From the NCBI GenBank assembly GCA_948567375.1, contig OX419758.1, forward strand, positions 50,225,001 to 50,289,000: DNA of 64,000 bases, given 5' to 3'. This DNA is from Lunularia cruciata (taxonomy: Eukaryota; Streptophyta; Marchantiopsida; Lunulariales; Lunulariaceae). A program made the position numbers and the translations under genes. Under the pieces are notes generated by a model. The model saw nothing but the letters and a program-made list of their open reading frames with translations. It did not search any database and was not told where the DNA came from. Positions 21,936-35,769 of this stretch are shown here, one piece after another (the stretch's first letter is position 1; the number at the start of each line of letters is the position of its first letter).

Positions 21936-24419
21936 AGGACCCCAGTGAAACGCACCTTCCCTTTGTTCTAGGATCAGCAGAATAGCCGAAATTTGGTCGC
22001 CAAATTAAATGACAAATCGCTCCAAAAAAGTCCACATCATCCACTACTGAATTCGAAAACAGGGAATAACCGCAACCCAACCCGAATGGAGCTTTTCTTG
22101 GTGAACAAACACCAATCGTTGAATGAACGAAAACCGTCGAGAATCGACAGCGTCTCCGTTTCTTTAGTCCTTTCTGCTCAATCCAACTAACTGGACTGGC
22201 AGACTGACTTGGATCTCGGGAGGGAACTCAGAGCGCTTTCTTCCAAGAAAAGGATCTTAGTACTCGGCTCCAAAGTGCTCTCTACTTACAAATGAGCAGT
22301 AGAGGCTCGTGGGCACCAGGAGGAACGGGGATGAAGCTGGACAGCGAGTTGTGTCGAAGATCACGAAGAAAGCCATTAGTATATGAGATGGAATGCAGCG
22401 AAGAAGGAAGTTCTCTTTCCTGGCGCTTCGTATGCACAGTAGCAGCAGGGCAGGACGATCCACACCTGGTCCTGGGGAAAACTGGTACGAGCGGGTCCTC
22501 GTAGGATGGCCGAGTCCTCCGCGGGTCCCGGTTCTTGTCCCCGGTCCAACCGGTCATTAGCTCGACTGTCAGTCTCAATAAATTTACTTTGCTAATTTTG
22601 GCAAGTATATTGCGCGTGGTATTGTAATTTTGGACGTGTTTATAGTCTGGGCAACTTTCTCTTTTCTTGTGTTCTGGAATTTTCAGAAAGCAATTTACTT
22701 CTATCAAGTGTGTGACTTGTAAACGCGTGAAAATGTACTAGAGATACATATGTTTATAGATCTTGGGTAAAATGAAAAGCTTTTTTATTACAAAATATGT
22801 AGTATTTTTGGGTAAAGGGGTAAGTTTTAATCGGAATGCTTTTCAACAATGGAACTCTTGTTTTAAAGTTATTAATAGTTTTTTCCTTCAGACTTTTGTG
22901 ATGGAAATTGAGGAGAAGTCACTTTGTTTCTTAAGTACCATTCCAGCAAATTAAATGAAGGTAAAGTTATAGAGTCAAAAGCATTTCCTTTGACTCTATG
23001 CTTTTGAATAGTAAAACATTTTGCAGCAGGATAGACCAATAATCCCATCAAGTTCTACGTTCTTTTATTATTGAGCCATTCATTCGTTGTGTTATTAAGT
23101 GTATCTTTGTTTAGCTTTAGTAAACATACAAATTATACGGTTTTCATTCATGGATAACAATTCCAACAAGTTCTAAATTCTCTTGTTGTTGGTCTATCAA
23201 CTCCTTGTTCAGAACATTTTGATGTTCTTGCTTTAAGCAAAGATGTAAACTTTTGAAATTCTTGTTTGACCATACATGAAAGCATTCCAACTTAAACCAA
23301 TGATTTTTCCCAATGAAGTTACGTTCAAATTTGGTCCACTTACTATTGCTGTTACTTAGTGACGAATATGATACTACCCTTCAAATAGTATTTTTCATAC
23401 TACACAAGATGATGCTATGAGAAATAATGTATTATTGTGATGTATGAAATAATGTATACTTGATATGGAATAACTGTCGGTACGGTTCAAATATGGCATA
23501 GATTAGAACAAGTATGTACATATTCCAAGAAGATCAAATCATGATTGAAAAAAGCTATAGTTAGTGATTTTATAAGAGATCCAATTTTGGAATGAGCGAT
23601 TATTCATGAAAACGTTAAGGATGTGTGCTTTTATGATAGAATGATTGGATTCTTGAAATGGAGTAAGCATTGGTATGGTTTACATATGATATGTAATAGA
23701 ACAAGTATATATGTGATCCAAGAAGAGCAAGTCATAATGCCAAAAGTTGTAGTTACTGATCCTACACAAAATATAATTTTGGAATTGGTAATTATCAGTC
23801 TTTTAGGGTAGATAACAAGCAGAATAGCAATACCGTAGTTTCCAGGAATATGGATATCTACAAGGTCACCTCTTTGTTACTTGCCTTGAAAACTACATAG
23901 AGCTCTAAATACAGAGTTTGACATATATATATATATATTACAACAGCCAAAGTCTTCGAAAGTAAGTACATATCGCATGGTCACCTCTTTGTTTCTATTA
24001 CATTGAAGTTCTATAGAGCTATGAATATAGAGTTTGACATATTTATGAAAAGTTACACTAAAAGTTTTCCAACCATGCTCAAACATAGAATATGATTATG
24101 ACTTTCTTATTTATAATTTATTTTAGATAGAGATTATCTATTGCTTTACGTAGGTTTGTTGATTGATATAATTCATTAAATATATAAACTATTAAATGAT
24201 GTTTCTTTGGATAGGTGATTGATTTAGATAGGTTAAAATATTTTAGGTATGATAGAATAGATAATTGAGTGGGATGTTCCCTGTATGGTTAGGTGGGTCT
24301 TCCCATAAATAACACAATTTTGTCACTTTGGATTTATCTATGGTTTTTTTGATAAACTTTTTTAGATCAAAGAAAATAAGTAACTATAAGCGTCCGTCCT
24401 CAAAATTATAAAAATATCA
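21936..24419. other. upstream flank of copy 2, no gene recognised
   Basis: 21936-22560 is fairly GC-rich (CCGGTCC-type motifs at about 22500-22560) and probably belongs to the promoter region of copy 2. From about 22600 the sequence turns AT-rich and has no recognisable coding content. A (TA)n run lies at about 23921-23937. Blocks about 115 bases apart (GTCACCTCTTTGTT..ACATAGAGCTCTAAATA/CTATAGAGCTATGAATA, 23866-24035) show a weak tandem duplication. Confidence 0.5.
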
Positions 24420-24470
24420 CGGTAAAGGACGTGGATACATATGCATCACTTCCCAGTTCAAACATACCAC

Positions 24471-24667
24471 TGACACGTCAGCTGACGGATACGGGTCTTG
24501 CCAATCAACCATCGGTGTCCGATTCTTGGAAGCAGACAGGAAGCGGGTCGCCAAGTCCTGCCAGTCATCGGTCTTGCCAGTCCGATTCTTGGGTCCGGTC
24601 ACGAGAAAATAGTTTGCTCTTTGGCGGGAGCGTTGCGACTCCCCGCGAACGAAAGAAGCTGACGTGG
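24471..24667. promoter_or_regulatory. CpG-rich island with ACGT and E2F-type motifs
   Basis: A short GC/CpG-rich island in AT-rich surroundings. It holds TGACACGTCA (24471-24480), an E2F-consensus TTTGGCGGGA (24620-24629) and TGACGTGG (24660-24667). An internal imperfect repeat is built on GTCCGATTCTTGG and CTTGCCA. The layout resembles a plant promoter, but I find no credible coding region next to it. It may drive a gene whose exons I cannot see, a noncoding RNA, or nothing. Confidence 0.35.
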
Positions 24668-24742
24668 TGGCCTCACTTCCTCGAGACAGCACACAAATCA
24701 TGTGCGAGACCGAGCGGTGCTGATGGACTTGATCATGTCTAA

Positions 24743-25680
24743 AGATGCGAATCTGTTTGCGTGAGAATATTCGTCACCAATCTCTCGTTCAATAATGTTT
24801 TCTTTTCTCGGATGGTTTGTAAATAACTGGGATGTTGTTTCCTTGTTAAAGAGAAGAAGACAATTCCTTGTGCTGGGGATGATCTTTCTCTTACTTGTCT
24901 TGATGGTAAAGAAATATGATATTCGCTTTTGATGAATACCATATGGAAGCCATTTGGACCGTTTCTGAAGGATGCATATAAATTATACTTTATGGCTGTC
25001 CTTCTATATATGCTGCCATGGAGCGTAGTCTTGTCTCTTGAGTAGATACTGGTAGTGGATTAGAATATATGAATATTATTCCTGTCATTGAACAGATGAG
25101 ATGCACTCTAATCTAACAATCAAAAACAAAGAAGGCCAGTATTACCAAGTAATATATAGAAAGAAAAGAAATACAAGACACGAAAAAGTGTAAAAGTAAC
25201 GAGCACAAGGCCCAAAGAAAACAGTTAAAACACCAATCAAAACTAACATTCTACTATAAACCGAAGGAGAAAGCAATCATGTAACTTATTCTTGAACAAT
25301 GTGATATTGATCCATTATTGGTCCTCCATTGATACCTTTAGTAGGTGGACAGGGAGTATCCTAAACTTGATGGGATCTCTGTTGCAACTGCTGATCTTTG
25401 AATGCCTAATGCCTAAGAATATTGTAAAATAACAAAAACTCTTTGTCTAAGAATATTGTAAAACTCCTCTCGTCCACAGAGACCCTCATGCTACCTCTCA
25501 AAGAAAATTATCGAATTGATAAGGAAAATGCACACAAAGTTTTACAAGAAAAAATACAAAACTATTAGACGATAGCTATGGTACTTAACAATCCTCCCCC
25601 CGGGAGCGATGACTGAAGACCCGGCTCATGCCAAAGACTCAATTCATTAGAGCTTCAATACCGCTACATCAAATAGAGAT
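24743..25680. other. no gene recognised; degraded repeat-like sequence
   Basis: From about 25110 the sequence resembles the end of an old LTR element (AAGGCCCAAAG, then CAATCCTCCCCCCGGGAGCG at 25590-25609), but I found neither paired LTRs nor a domain, so it is not called as one. Confidence 0.35.
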
Positions 25681-25689
25681 CAACGAAGA

Positions 25690-26970
25690 AGGCGACCGCG
25701 CGTGATAACAAGAAGGATGGGAAGACCCCCATCAAACCGTACATGGAAAAGACATAGAGGGTAGAATGGGGCTAAACCCAATAGGGATCACAAAACAAGT
25801 TAAGTGATCACTAATCAGTCTGTTGAGATACTTACGGTAAGATAGTGCAAACGGTCTAATTCAAGCGTCTCTTCAGAAAGGAGTTCTCTCATTGTCTATT
25901 TTGGGTCCCAAGATTACTTTCTGTGCCTAAGCATAAAATCCTGCAGATTTTCTTATTCAAACCAGATCCCAAGATTACTTCCTGTGCCTAAGCATCAATG
26001 CTGCAGGTCTTCTTAATCAAACTGGGATCAGATCAGAAGATGCATAACAGAACCACGTTTAAACTCGCTCGATCCTTTAAACAAGTTGTGTTTCTAATTT
26101 TATATTGGTATTGGAAATTAAAGTAAACCGAGGAGTTTATACATTATGGTATGATACAATTCTGTGAAGTCTGGTATCCTCCGTTTTCTTTTTCCATGGA
26201 CTTTTCTCTTCATCTAGTTGAATGAAAAAAAAAAAGAGTTGAATGAAGCAAATGATAATAAAAGAACCTCAATATACTTCATCTATTCATCTCTTAGTCT
26301 TTAAGCAATTAGACTCAAACCAAAATATTAAATCATCATTGAAAGAAAAGGGCGACCACGTAGAAAACACGAAGGATGGGAAGACCCCATCAATCATCAT
26401 TTGTATTTGGAGTCTACATACTAGAGACCAGACAAAGCAAAACATGATTAGTATGTAGAGGTGTAACCAAGCTCCTGAAACGATGCAAGGACACTTTTGA
26501 TTATTTGAAATGAATAAGGGAATTGATATTCCCACAACCCCTAAGACTCTATGTTACTTTTTTTGTCTCTCCCTTGTACGGCTTGATGGGGTCTTCCCAT
26601 CCTCTGTTTTTCCTGAGTTTTCCTCTGGTCGCCTTTTTCGCATATCTTATAGTCAAGAGTGAGAGCATGACGGGCTCTTCAACGTTCTTCAACAATCTCT
26701 TTCCGTACGACGTTGAGGTTAAGGTGGCCCCGTTATGTCTGGTCCATCGGGTGGTTATGCTCTTTGGTAGAGCTGTAATGGTACCTTCACTCATGACTAC
26801 ATGCGGCCAGAGGGTACAAATATCCAAAAGAGAATATAAAAATTCCCCACGAATAATAATCTCAGTTTATGTATTGGTAGATTCCTCCCACCGATATTAT
26901 TATTGGACCTTAGCTCCATTTTACCTCATGTCCTTTCCTTGTATAGCTTGATGGGGTCTTGTCATCCTTT
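25690..26970. repeat. dispersed motif, four copies in both orientations
   Basis: A block of about 45-70 bases centred on AAGGATGGGAAGACCCCATC occurs at about 25688-25745 and 26343-26395 on the plus strand. Its complement (GATGGGGTCTTCCCATCC) is at about 26568-26640, and a shorter inverted piece (GATGGGGTCTTGTCATCC) is at about 26949-26968. The first three also share the GGCGACCxCG / GGTCGCC flank. This is consistent with remnants of an inverted-repeat element or scattered LTR ends. Confidence 0.6.
25906..26027. repeat. 61 bp tandem duplication
   Basis: Two adjacent units (25906-25966 and 25967-26027) share TCCCAAGATTACTT.CTGTGCCTAAGCAT, then CTGCAG and TCTT.AT.CAAAC. They have diverged by several substitutions and one small indel. 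Confidence 0.7.
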
Positions 26971-28790
26971 ACCCGTTTAAGTATAGCTTAGTAACAGTTT
27001 TGACCGTTAAATATCTGTCCTCATGTTTGTAACTCGCATCATGACGTTCATGAACACCAAGGATTTGTAAAATAGTCTTATTGAAGACAAGTTTTAGGGT
27101 AGGGTCTTTAAATATTCAATTGGCCAGGAAAGATGCAAAGATTTAGATGCTGCAAATTTTCAGATTTGGTGGGTGCTTCTTGAAGGTACAGTACAGGGAA
27201 ATGCTCATGTGCTGTGGAGAAAACCCCCCAGGCCAATCGTGTTGAGTAGGACATGATATTTGGTAAAACTGCCCCCAACTTTCGCGATGATATGCGACTC
27301 TCCGGTGTGATGGCAGCTTTCATATGAGAGGGAGAATACCGTACCAAACGTTGGCATGCTACACTCTCTTTGGAAAATCACTGCACTTATAGGTATCCTG
27401 TGGTGGACATCCTTGACTCCCCTCCCAAAGCAGCATGCAAATAAGAGGGCTTTAAGCATTGCCCGCGTGGATATGAAAGTATAATAAAACTAATAAAAAA
27501 CCACGTGCATGGATTTGAATTAGAGCGGGTGTCCTTTATTTATAGGTCAGGTTAATTTCAGGTTAAAATCTATTTGAATATTAAAAGATAATAATAATTC
27601 CGACATTTACAGAACGGCTTTGTGACCACCCAAAAAGATACAAGCGCATATCATATTGTCAGAATGAACAGTTCTCTAAAATCTGTCAAGCAGATTTCTA
27701 GCAAACTCGGACATAATGATACACAAAGAAATGGAAACGTTTGTGGAAGTGGACCGAGCTCCCATAGAACTTTATGAGTCATAGCAATACTTTTTATTTG
27801 CGTAGGGGAATTCACTATAAATGGAATTCTATAATACGCTAATATAAAAACTCCAATGTTTTGTGTCCAAATTTCGACTAGCAACCATAATTTGGTGAAG
27901 TGCCAAACTAGTCATCTCTCATGTGTGTACCAAATACTCTGCGAAGGAGGCATCCAGCACTTAACATAGAAGAGGGTTCCGTATGCTGGTTTCAAATGAT
28001 GGAAACACCATGATATGAAAAGGGCATTCATAGACTCCTGATACCGTAGTTTTAAACCATAAAAACGCCATATTCATTCCGTTACATGGATCCTCGAAAC
28101 CACGTTTGTTAGCATAGTTTGCTGCAATCACGTGCACGTATGTCCTCGCTTTGAGATTAGCATCTGCTCATGACCGTGATTTATGCATGGTAGACAATAA
28201 TATATCAGTGAATTGTTGCCCGCATATCTGTTTCAATATGAATCTTTGCTCTAAATCTAACGAAGGAAGACAGGAGTGTTTTGTACATGTCAAGGTCTAT
28301 TACCCCAGAATATTGACGCAACTGTTTATTCTGCCCTTAGATTTTACATACCACTGTACTCGGTTCATCGTACCAATTGAGTACACCAGTCAGTTGATTG
28401 CTCACTGGGACAGGCAAATCCTGCAGATAGTCAGCAGCAGAATAGCAGGCCATAGAATAGAAGTAGGTCCTTTTGGCAAAGGCATCTCCTTGATATTTCT
28501 TGAGTATAGAATCTACTCGAAACCAGTAGTCGTAAATCACACGTAATACCATTATCCGCCTTTCAGCACTGTATAGGTGAGGGGAAGTTTGTTCAGCAGC
28601 AAGGTCTTCCATATCTCCACACCAGACAAAGACTTTAACCGACCCATAATTGGCACTTCGACCCTATTTTCAGGTTTTTCCTTTTCTCCTTTATGAGAAT
28701 TTTGGAATCCATTCAACATTATATGTTGTTGTTCTTTTTCCTTTATGAACATGTTGTCATATTTCTTCCATGAACCTATCGTTCTTGTTA
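26971..28790. other. no gene recognised
   Basis: Balanced composition and several overlapping frames of 80-130 codons on both strands. The most protein-like is minus 28337-28612 (contains VLRVIYDYWFRVDSILKK), but it has no known domain and overlaps a longer frame on the other strand. It is left uncalled. Confidence 0.45.
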
Positions 28791-28795
28791 AAGCC

Positions 28796-28842
28796 ATTTC
28801 ACCATCTGACATTGCTTAGATGACATTGTCAGATGGTGAAAT
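28796..28842. repeat. inverted repeat, 16 bp perfect arms
   Basis: ATTTCACCATCTGACA (28796-28811) and TGTCAGATGGTGAAAT (28827-28842) are exact complements separated by 15 bases. No surrounding coding context was recognised. It could be the trace of a small foldback element. Confidence 0.65.
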
Positions 28843-31800
28843 TAGGAAACATTGACCGTCGAGTCCGAATTTCACTACCCACAAGGGGTCTTTCTGCCCA
28901 TCTGCAATTCGGATTTAGGTCTGGTCCGAACCAGATAGCCGTGTTAATGAACGAGCTGATATCGCCTGGCTTTTAATGTTTAATTTCGACATTTAAATGA
29001 TTGCTTACTAAGGAAATTAGTGCACTGGGTCTCCATACTTAGCAGTGATTCCATTTGCAAGAGTACCTGATTCAATGTGGTGGTCTTCTGGCTCCAGGAG
29101 ATAGGGAGGAAGAGCTATAATCAGCTTGAACTGCCGGGACTAGAAATCCCAATGGCTCAAGACTTTCAGATAAGGGGGAGTACGGGGATAAAACTTCACA
29201 TATTTACTGTATGAGGTTTGGATTGTAGAGGACTCGGGAGGTGTCCAACCGTAGACAGATGCTATAAAAGCAAAAGCAACATGACCTACAAGAATTCGAC
29301 CAAGAGACTAACACGTTGATCTTGCACGTCTGCGTTCGCGGACTGGTTACTTGCATAGGAGAATGTGTGATAAGTCCAAAGTTGGGATTCTCTCAACCTA
29401 TACAAACAACCTCTAACGAATTGAGGATATACGGTTTTATTCGTTATCAGCTTATGAAGGGCTGCATGGTCGATCAATAAGGTGTCACCTTGTCACCAAT
29501 AGAAACCGAACATGAGTTCATCATCCTTTTCTACGTGACCGTCCATTTCCTTTCCGGTGCAATCGTTTAGGGATGCGCTTTGGCGTTCACAAAAGATTCC
29601 GGTTGAATTCCTTTCTCGTTGAATATAAGGGCAAGAGAACCCATACCTCATCCTGACCTGTCTATATGCATAGGATGACGATACATCTGGTTATTGCAAA
29701 CATTTGCGATGAGATTAGTCTGTTGTAAAGCGACAATGTCTACAAGTTTGTCGCTTCGTAGAGTCGCTTTTTGATTGTAAAGGCAGACTGTCTACAACAT
29801 TTCTATTGCCGAGCATGTATTTCTAGGAGTGCTTTCATGATCATGCTCCTGCTCAAACATTTAATCTATCTATTCACCCAAAGTGAATCCTCGCGTGTGA
29901 AGATGACCGCAATGGAGCTGATAGTTTCCATGCGGTAGACTCTGGGTCGTCAGGGTGTCAAAGTTACAGTAAACCATTGCGGGTTTTCCATGATCCTCAC
30001 CTTGATGTAGGTGCCTACACAGGACAGAAACGTGCATAGAACAGCAAATAAACGAGCCTTATTTCGGATCTGCCTGATCCAGTCAGAGCACTCGTCCTTC
30101 TTGGCTGAGGTATTTACAACGACTGGAACCAGTGGACGAGTAAAATGATTCGTTGTCCGTTCTAAATTCTTATCCTCCCCTATAAATGGCTCTCTCTTGT
30201 CCTGCCCTCCCACCAATATTACTTTTAGGTGAAACGAGGATGTTGACTGGATGAGACCATCATCACTTTCAAGATTTTTAAGCATCCAAATAAAGGGGCG
30301 ATATGAACAGTTGATAAATTAGATGTCACCACACCAGTAAAGTAACAAGTTACTGAAAGTCTAGCTTTCGAATATAAAACAGAATGAGAAACAATGTTGA
30401 TAACGATATGCTTAATCGCGCTGCTTCGACTTCAGCTGCAGATTACCAGCCAACACCAGTACCTTCTTACTTTGTAAATATTGGTTACAGTTGTTTCAAC
30501 TCTCTGAGCAAGAGGATCTCTCGAGTCTTGAAACTGTAGAAGAACAATATCTCAGCATTGGTGCAAAAAGCTCAAGGGAATCCATGCTCCTGAATATTGT
30601 ACAGGAAATGCATGGTGACAGTTATGATGACATAAGCGTCATAACAGTATGAATTTAAACTTCACAACAATTTGTTTGTCGTGTTCAAGTCGTTGATATT
30701 TTATTTGTTTTTCATGATTTTACATGCGGGTGTCTTAAGCGTAGAGGAAACCACAACTCCTACAAGTAACATGATATTTAGTGGACTTGTAGGTAGGTAG
30801 TTCGCGAGCATTATTCCACATTGTTCGTTGACTGAAATTAAAGTAGATATGGTGTGGAATCATTCACTACCATTGTGACCCTGATTGTCAGCGCAGCCCC
30901 CACAGATTCCCTGTTCAGCTTATAGATCGTTACTCTCTTGCTCTCATGATTTGTCCTCATGTAGAATGTTTTACGCTGAGTATGTGGACCACTGCGACTG
31001 TGGAAGATATACCCCGATTATGGACCAGTTTTGGGAGTTCCTCGCCTCTTAGCACCAGGTCCTTGAATCTATTATCAGATAAGCGCCAAGCAGATTTCCT
31101 TATTCCATTTCTCACACAGCTTAAGTGTTGTAAACGTTTGCTGACTAGGTGGTTTAGATTAAAGACTTCGGATGTTGTGAGACTAGGACTCCCAGACTAT
31201 AAACTATAGGTCAGCTCATCGAAAGTGTATTTTATCCACGATGTAAAAGTGGCACTTTCTTGCTTCATACAGCACCTCGGACTGGTAATCTCTGAAGTTC
31301 TCACAACAGGGTTTACATCTCAACAAGAGTAGCAAATACTGCGCAGACTAAGTCCCTCCGCGTGCAGTGAAACAGCAAGAGATCAAGAGAGTACCGAATT
31401 TTGAGGGAAAGTTACCCAACTGTTATCACGAATTGTTTTGCAAAATCAGCGGCGACATGTCTATATGCTTGACTGATTGTTTCAGCCCACAGTCTAAGAA
31501 AAATTCCTCGTTCAAAGATCGTACGAATCTGCAGAATGTCGTGTTCCGTAGTTTCTTTCGTGATCGTGTTCACAGAATCTAAGTTTCAACAGTAGAAACC
31601 AGGCGGCATATAAGACACGACTTCGCTGCTAACAGTTCACAGCAAACTGCATTACAAGCGAGGATTCGGATGTAGCCAAGATTCCTCAGGCTCAACTGCC
31701 ACTTTCTTGCTGCTGGACTGATGCATAAAGTCATACCCGAAACTTACTTCGGAATGTCACGGTTTGATAAAGTCCCCTTTAGAGCAATTTGTTTGGTCTC

Positions 31801-34800
31801 TAACTAAGTTCTACGTCAACTCTAACTTTGACAGCAAGGAGCAATGATTGTCCGATTCCATCTCTGCCCTAGTATGACGCAGTTCCTTCAGCATCTCCTC
31901 CTGAAGTGCAAAGCACGAGCGGGAGAGAAAAAGTTTCAGCGGAGAGATGCAAATTTCACTAGTTTACGGCTCCAGTGCCCAACAACTTGTTTTCTAATTC
32001 ATCATCCAGCAATTTTGAAAGTTAAGTTACTGTAATTTCACCTCACAGCTACGAAAAGTTAGTGAAAGCATAAGTTTTCTCCTTGCAAAAGTACATAATG
32101 TATGGAATCTCCCTGAGAATTCCAAAGTAAAAAGGGACCAGAGGAGCAAGCGTAACCCACTTGTCTACTAACAACTTACACATGATGAGAGGTCCATGAA
32201 ACAAGTTTACTGGGTGGGTCAACGGATGTTGCTTCTGAAAGAAACTTAACTCGACACAGATTTCTCATCTGCACGAGTTTTGATGTCGTTTCGAAAGAGG
32301 CTCAGCTACGGGGACCTTCAACCAGGTTGGTCACCAGTAAGTACTAGTACTTTAATCACTCTCGATCATGATGAGAAGGCCAATCGAGTCTGGAAACATT
32401 GATTTAAAGTGTGAGACGGGGACTCATAAGTGACCCAAGTGGAGGCTTCTTCTAATCTCCACTGTTCCCTCCGTTCGGAAACGGTTCTCTTGAGCCGACC
32501 TGACTGCTGTCTTAAGATACATGAAGCACTGCTATCGTAGTAAAAATTAGATGAGCCAAGGGAGCAAGGATGGCCGCAACTGCAGGGATATGTACCTGAA
32601 GTCTCTCGACTTCCCAAATTTTATATATAATACATTGCGCCTCTTAGATTCACGACAGTCGATGCTGTAGCTTGTGAGCAGAAAACATGCCCATTACGCA
32701 GCAGACGCTATTTGAGAGTCGTGCGCGCATTTATTGAGATCTCGAGAGCACCTTATTGACAACTTTTCAAGAGGCCGCGCTGCCAGTGGTCGGCATCCTC
32801 AATTTTTTACCATTTCAAAAGTACATGAGGCTATGCGGCTCATTCATTCTGCGTGTATGAACAACATGACACGAGGAAGGAGACTGTTAATCTGTTCCAT
32901 CTACGTGGTCTCGTCAGAAGATGCCTCCATACGTTTTCCGGAGATCAATCCCTCGTGGACAGATTGAAGAGATTGGGGAAAGAGAAACTACAAAAGAGAA
33001 CCCCAAGAAAGAACCGACGACTAACTTGATCATTGGTATACAGTAAAAGGTCTAACGACCGGTGTGGATTATGTACAGTTCAACATCAGCGCCCTCAAAT
33101 AGTTATACCCCTACATGGATAACTCTGCCTCAGGTGGATGGATGAGAATCGTGAAACTTTCAACACAGGAACTAGGTCTTGAATCATTCCAGGGATTTGT
33201 TGAACTCAATTCCGTGTCGTTGCTTCGACATTTAAAGTTTCTGAAAAATCTTGTAAGCGGTGTGAGAAACGACGTCACGATATTAGTTCCCAACTCTGAT
33301 CGAAATGGACAAACAGCATATTTATCCTGTTGTGTTCAATTGTCGTGTTCAGGAGATCGAAAAGCTTTCAAAAGTCGACGCCAAGGGTTCCAGATTATAG
33401 ATTATAGGAGAAATACATACGTACAAAATTGGGGTTCAACAAAAATCTTTCGTTTTACAGTGCTGCTCTGTGACGTCAAGCGCCGAAAGTCACAAAACAC
33501 CGCCCATCGAGGCAATTTGATCTTCACCGCGAAGTTGGGCTCCAGGACTTTCATGTCTTCACTCTTTAAACCTGCTTTTTAGCTCCTGATGGAACAATAA
33601 GATAGCGTAGCTTCCACTCTCCTGAATGTGCTACTTCAGCTTATCATCATGGTCTACAGACAGTTTCCCATCTCTATCGGCCACACCGGCTGGGAGCTTT
33701 ACATCAGGCATCTCGCCCTGAAATCATCCAAAAGCACTCAAATCCGAGCCAGGGCACGGGCTCCAAACCAAATTTCCGAAAGAAGGGGAGTTTACTTTAC
33801 AGAAAGGAAGGTTAAGTTCTTTACACTTGTTATGATCTTTTGCATTCTTCTATTGATTCAGGGAGGAGAAAGTCATAAACAGGAACTCACAGCAGCCGGA
33901 AAGTCTCGCGTATGCACTGACCAAATGTTTGTCGCTCGAATCACAATCTCGATATTATCTGTGGCCTTCTTTTCTGTAGGCAATTCTTATCACTATCTGG
34001 AGTTCTGCTCTCTAGTCTCCATCATCATCCATCTAAAACCCTAAACTCCATCCAGGCTGAGTGACACAATAAAGCACCAGTGCGGGAAAGACAGCGGCAA
34101 CAAACAGGCTTCTTGTCCAAGACGCTATTACGTTCAAGGTCAGTGCTGATAAAGATGGAAGAAAATGTGAAGCTACAGGAAAACGCCCAAACTGAACGAA
34201 GCAGAATATCTGTCACTGCTCCTTGATTGATTTGTGTCTCGAACTATTGTGAATTCTCATTTTCATTTTTCGTTTTCTTCTTTCCAATATGACGAAAATC
34301 AGATCCAGTGAACGGCAGTAAAGTTAGATAACAAAATACAGCCATACAAGTAACAGACCTACAGCGATTTGAGACAACCTCACTAGTAGAGCAAATCCAA
34401 ATCCACGTATATCTAGGGGTTGAGACATTGAGATGCATTATGGAAGGATGGATGAATAGATCGACATTGGATCGGTGACATTTAAATCATCTGCAATGCA
34501 CTTTCGCTTTTGTCAAAGAGGATTGATGGTGTGAAACTATAGACTAAGCTTACAAAACCAGCAGTTTCAATCAATCATAGACGATGTAAGGATATCGGTA
34601 GCAAGGGAATTACGCACGTATTCCAAAACTATAGAAAATACCCACCTAAATAAGCAATAACGTTCAAATGAAGAATAATTGTATGTTTAAATTCTACTTT
34701 TTAAATCGTGTGTTGGTGACCAAGTTGAACCATCGTTTGCAAAACTTATGCATCTAGTTATTCTATATTTGAAATCATGTTTTGAATTATGCATGTATTT

Positions 34801-35765
34801 AAGTCATGAATAGTATATAAGTGTAGATTCTATAGATAATAGATTCTTTTCGCTAAGGTATAAGTACACTTTATGTATCCCCCGAACTAACATTAACTAA
34901 TATATATACTATATTAAAAGATCTTGAATCTATTTTGTATTCCTTGAATCTATTATTTTTACTCTTCCCTTCAATAACTCATTCTCCTTGTTTAGATTTA
35001 CATGCTCTTTTTCCTTCATTTTCATGGTTAACACTGAACTTGTTGAGTTCCGTTTTATCTTCAATTGATACAATAGGCCGTTTCACATTCAATGTTGTCG
35101 TCTCCCGTAAATCTATCATACAAATTTGTACGAGAATCCATAAAACGGGTACAAATGCAAGGGGGTACAGATTATTTACAGGGAATATGTAAGTTCCATA
35201 AAACTTTATGTGTCACAATTTTTGTGACCATATCATTTTATAGGGTTTTCCGTAACTCTCAATGAACCAGGAAGTCTTGATGAGAAATAAATAGATTAAT
35301 TTGAATCTGAAGTAGTACAAGCATCATGCCAAAGAAAGTAGACACTACAGGATGAAGTCAGGATGAGTCAATTTGAATCAAGTTCCACCTCATGGGGAAT
35401 GAGAGAGTTCGTCGAGGAGAAGGATCTCGCAAACTAACAAGAGAGCAAATTTGACAATTTGGCATTCTTCACCCCCAAAGACGAAGGATCGTCTGGTGAA
35501 TGACTGAATAAGTTTTGATGCCTAGTAGGGGACCGTGATTTAGGGTCTCGTTTGATTTCTTGGATAGTTTTCTATACAACAAGTTAAACAAGTAAGGCCG
35601 TATCGATGGTATTGATTCCACATGTTTGTTTACATTTAAATTGTGTGGTAGTTCTGTTGGTTAGTTCTTTTAGATTTCTCCACGAGTGAGAAGAGGTATT
35701 GGTATTGGTGCCACATTGCACTGCACTCAAAATGCTCATGAAGGAAATTAAAAAATGTTTAGAGA
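28843..35765. other. long intergenic interval, no gene recognised
   Basis: Nearly 7 kb without a recognisable transposon domain, RNA gene or conserved protein. The longest open frame, plus 33115-33582 (155 codons), has no motif I recognise. A TGACGTCA palindrome lies at 33471-33478. The part from about 34600 becomes AT-rich and leads into the transposon block. Multi-exon genes with short exons or noncoding RNAs could be hidden here. Confidence 0.45.
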
Positions 35766-35769
35766 GGAG

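Noticed and set aside
23921-23937. (TA)n run as a possible TATA promoter
   Set aside because: Simple dinucleotide repeat with no gene beside it.
28337-28612. Protein-like minus-strand frame (91 codons)
   Set aside because: Looks plausible in composition, but no domain is known to me and a longer frame overlaps it on the opposite strand.
33115-33582. 155-codon plus-strand frame, the longest in the 29-35 kb interval
   Set aside because: No recognisable domain or neighbour; could be chance.
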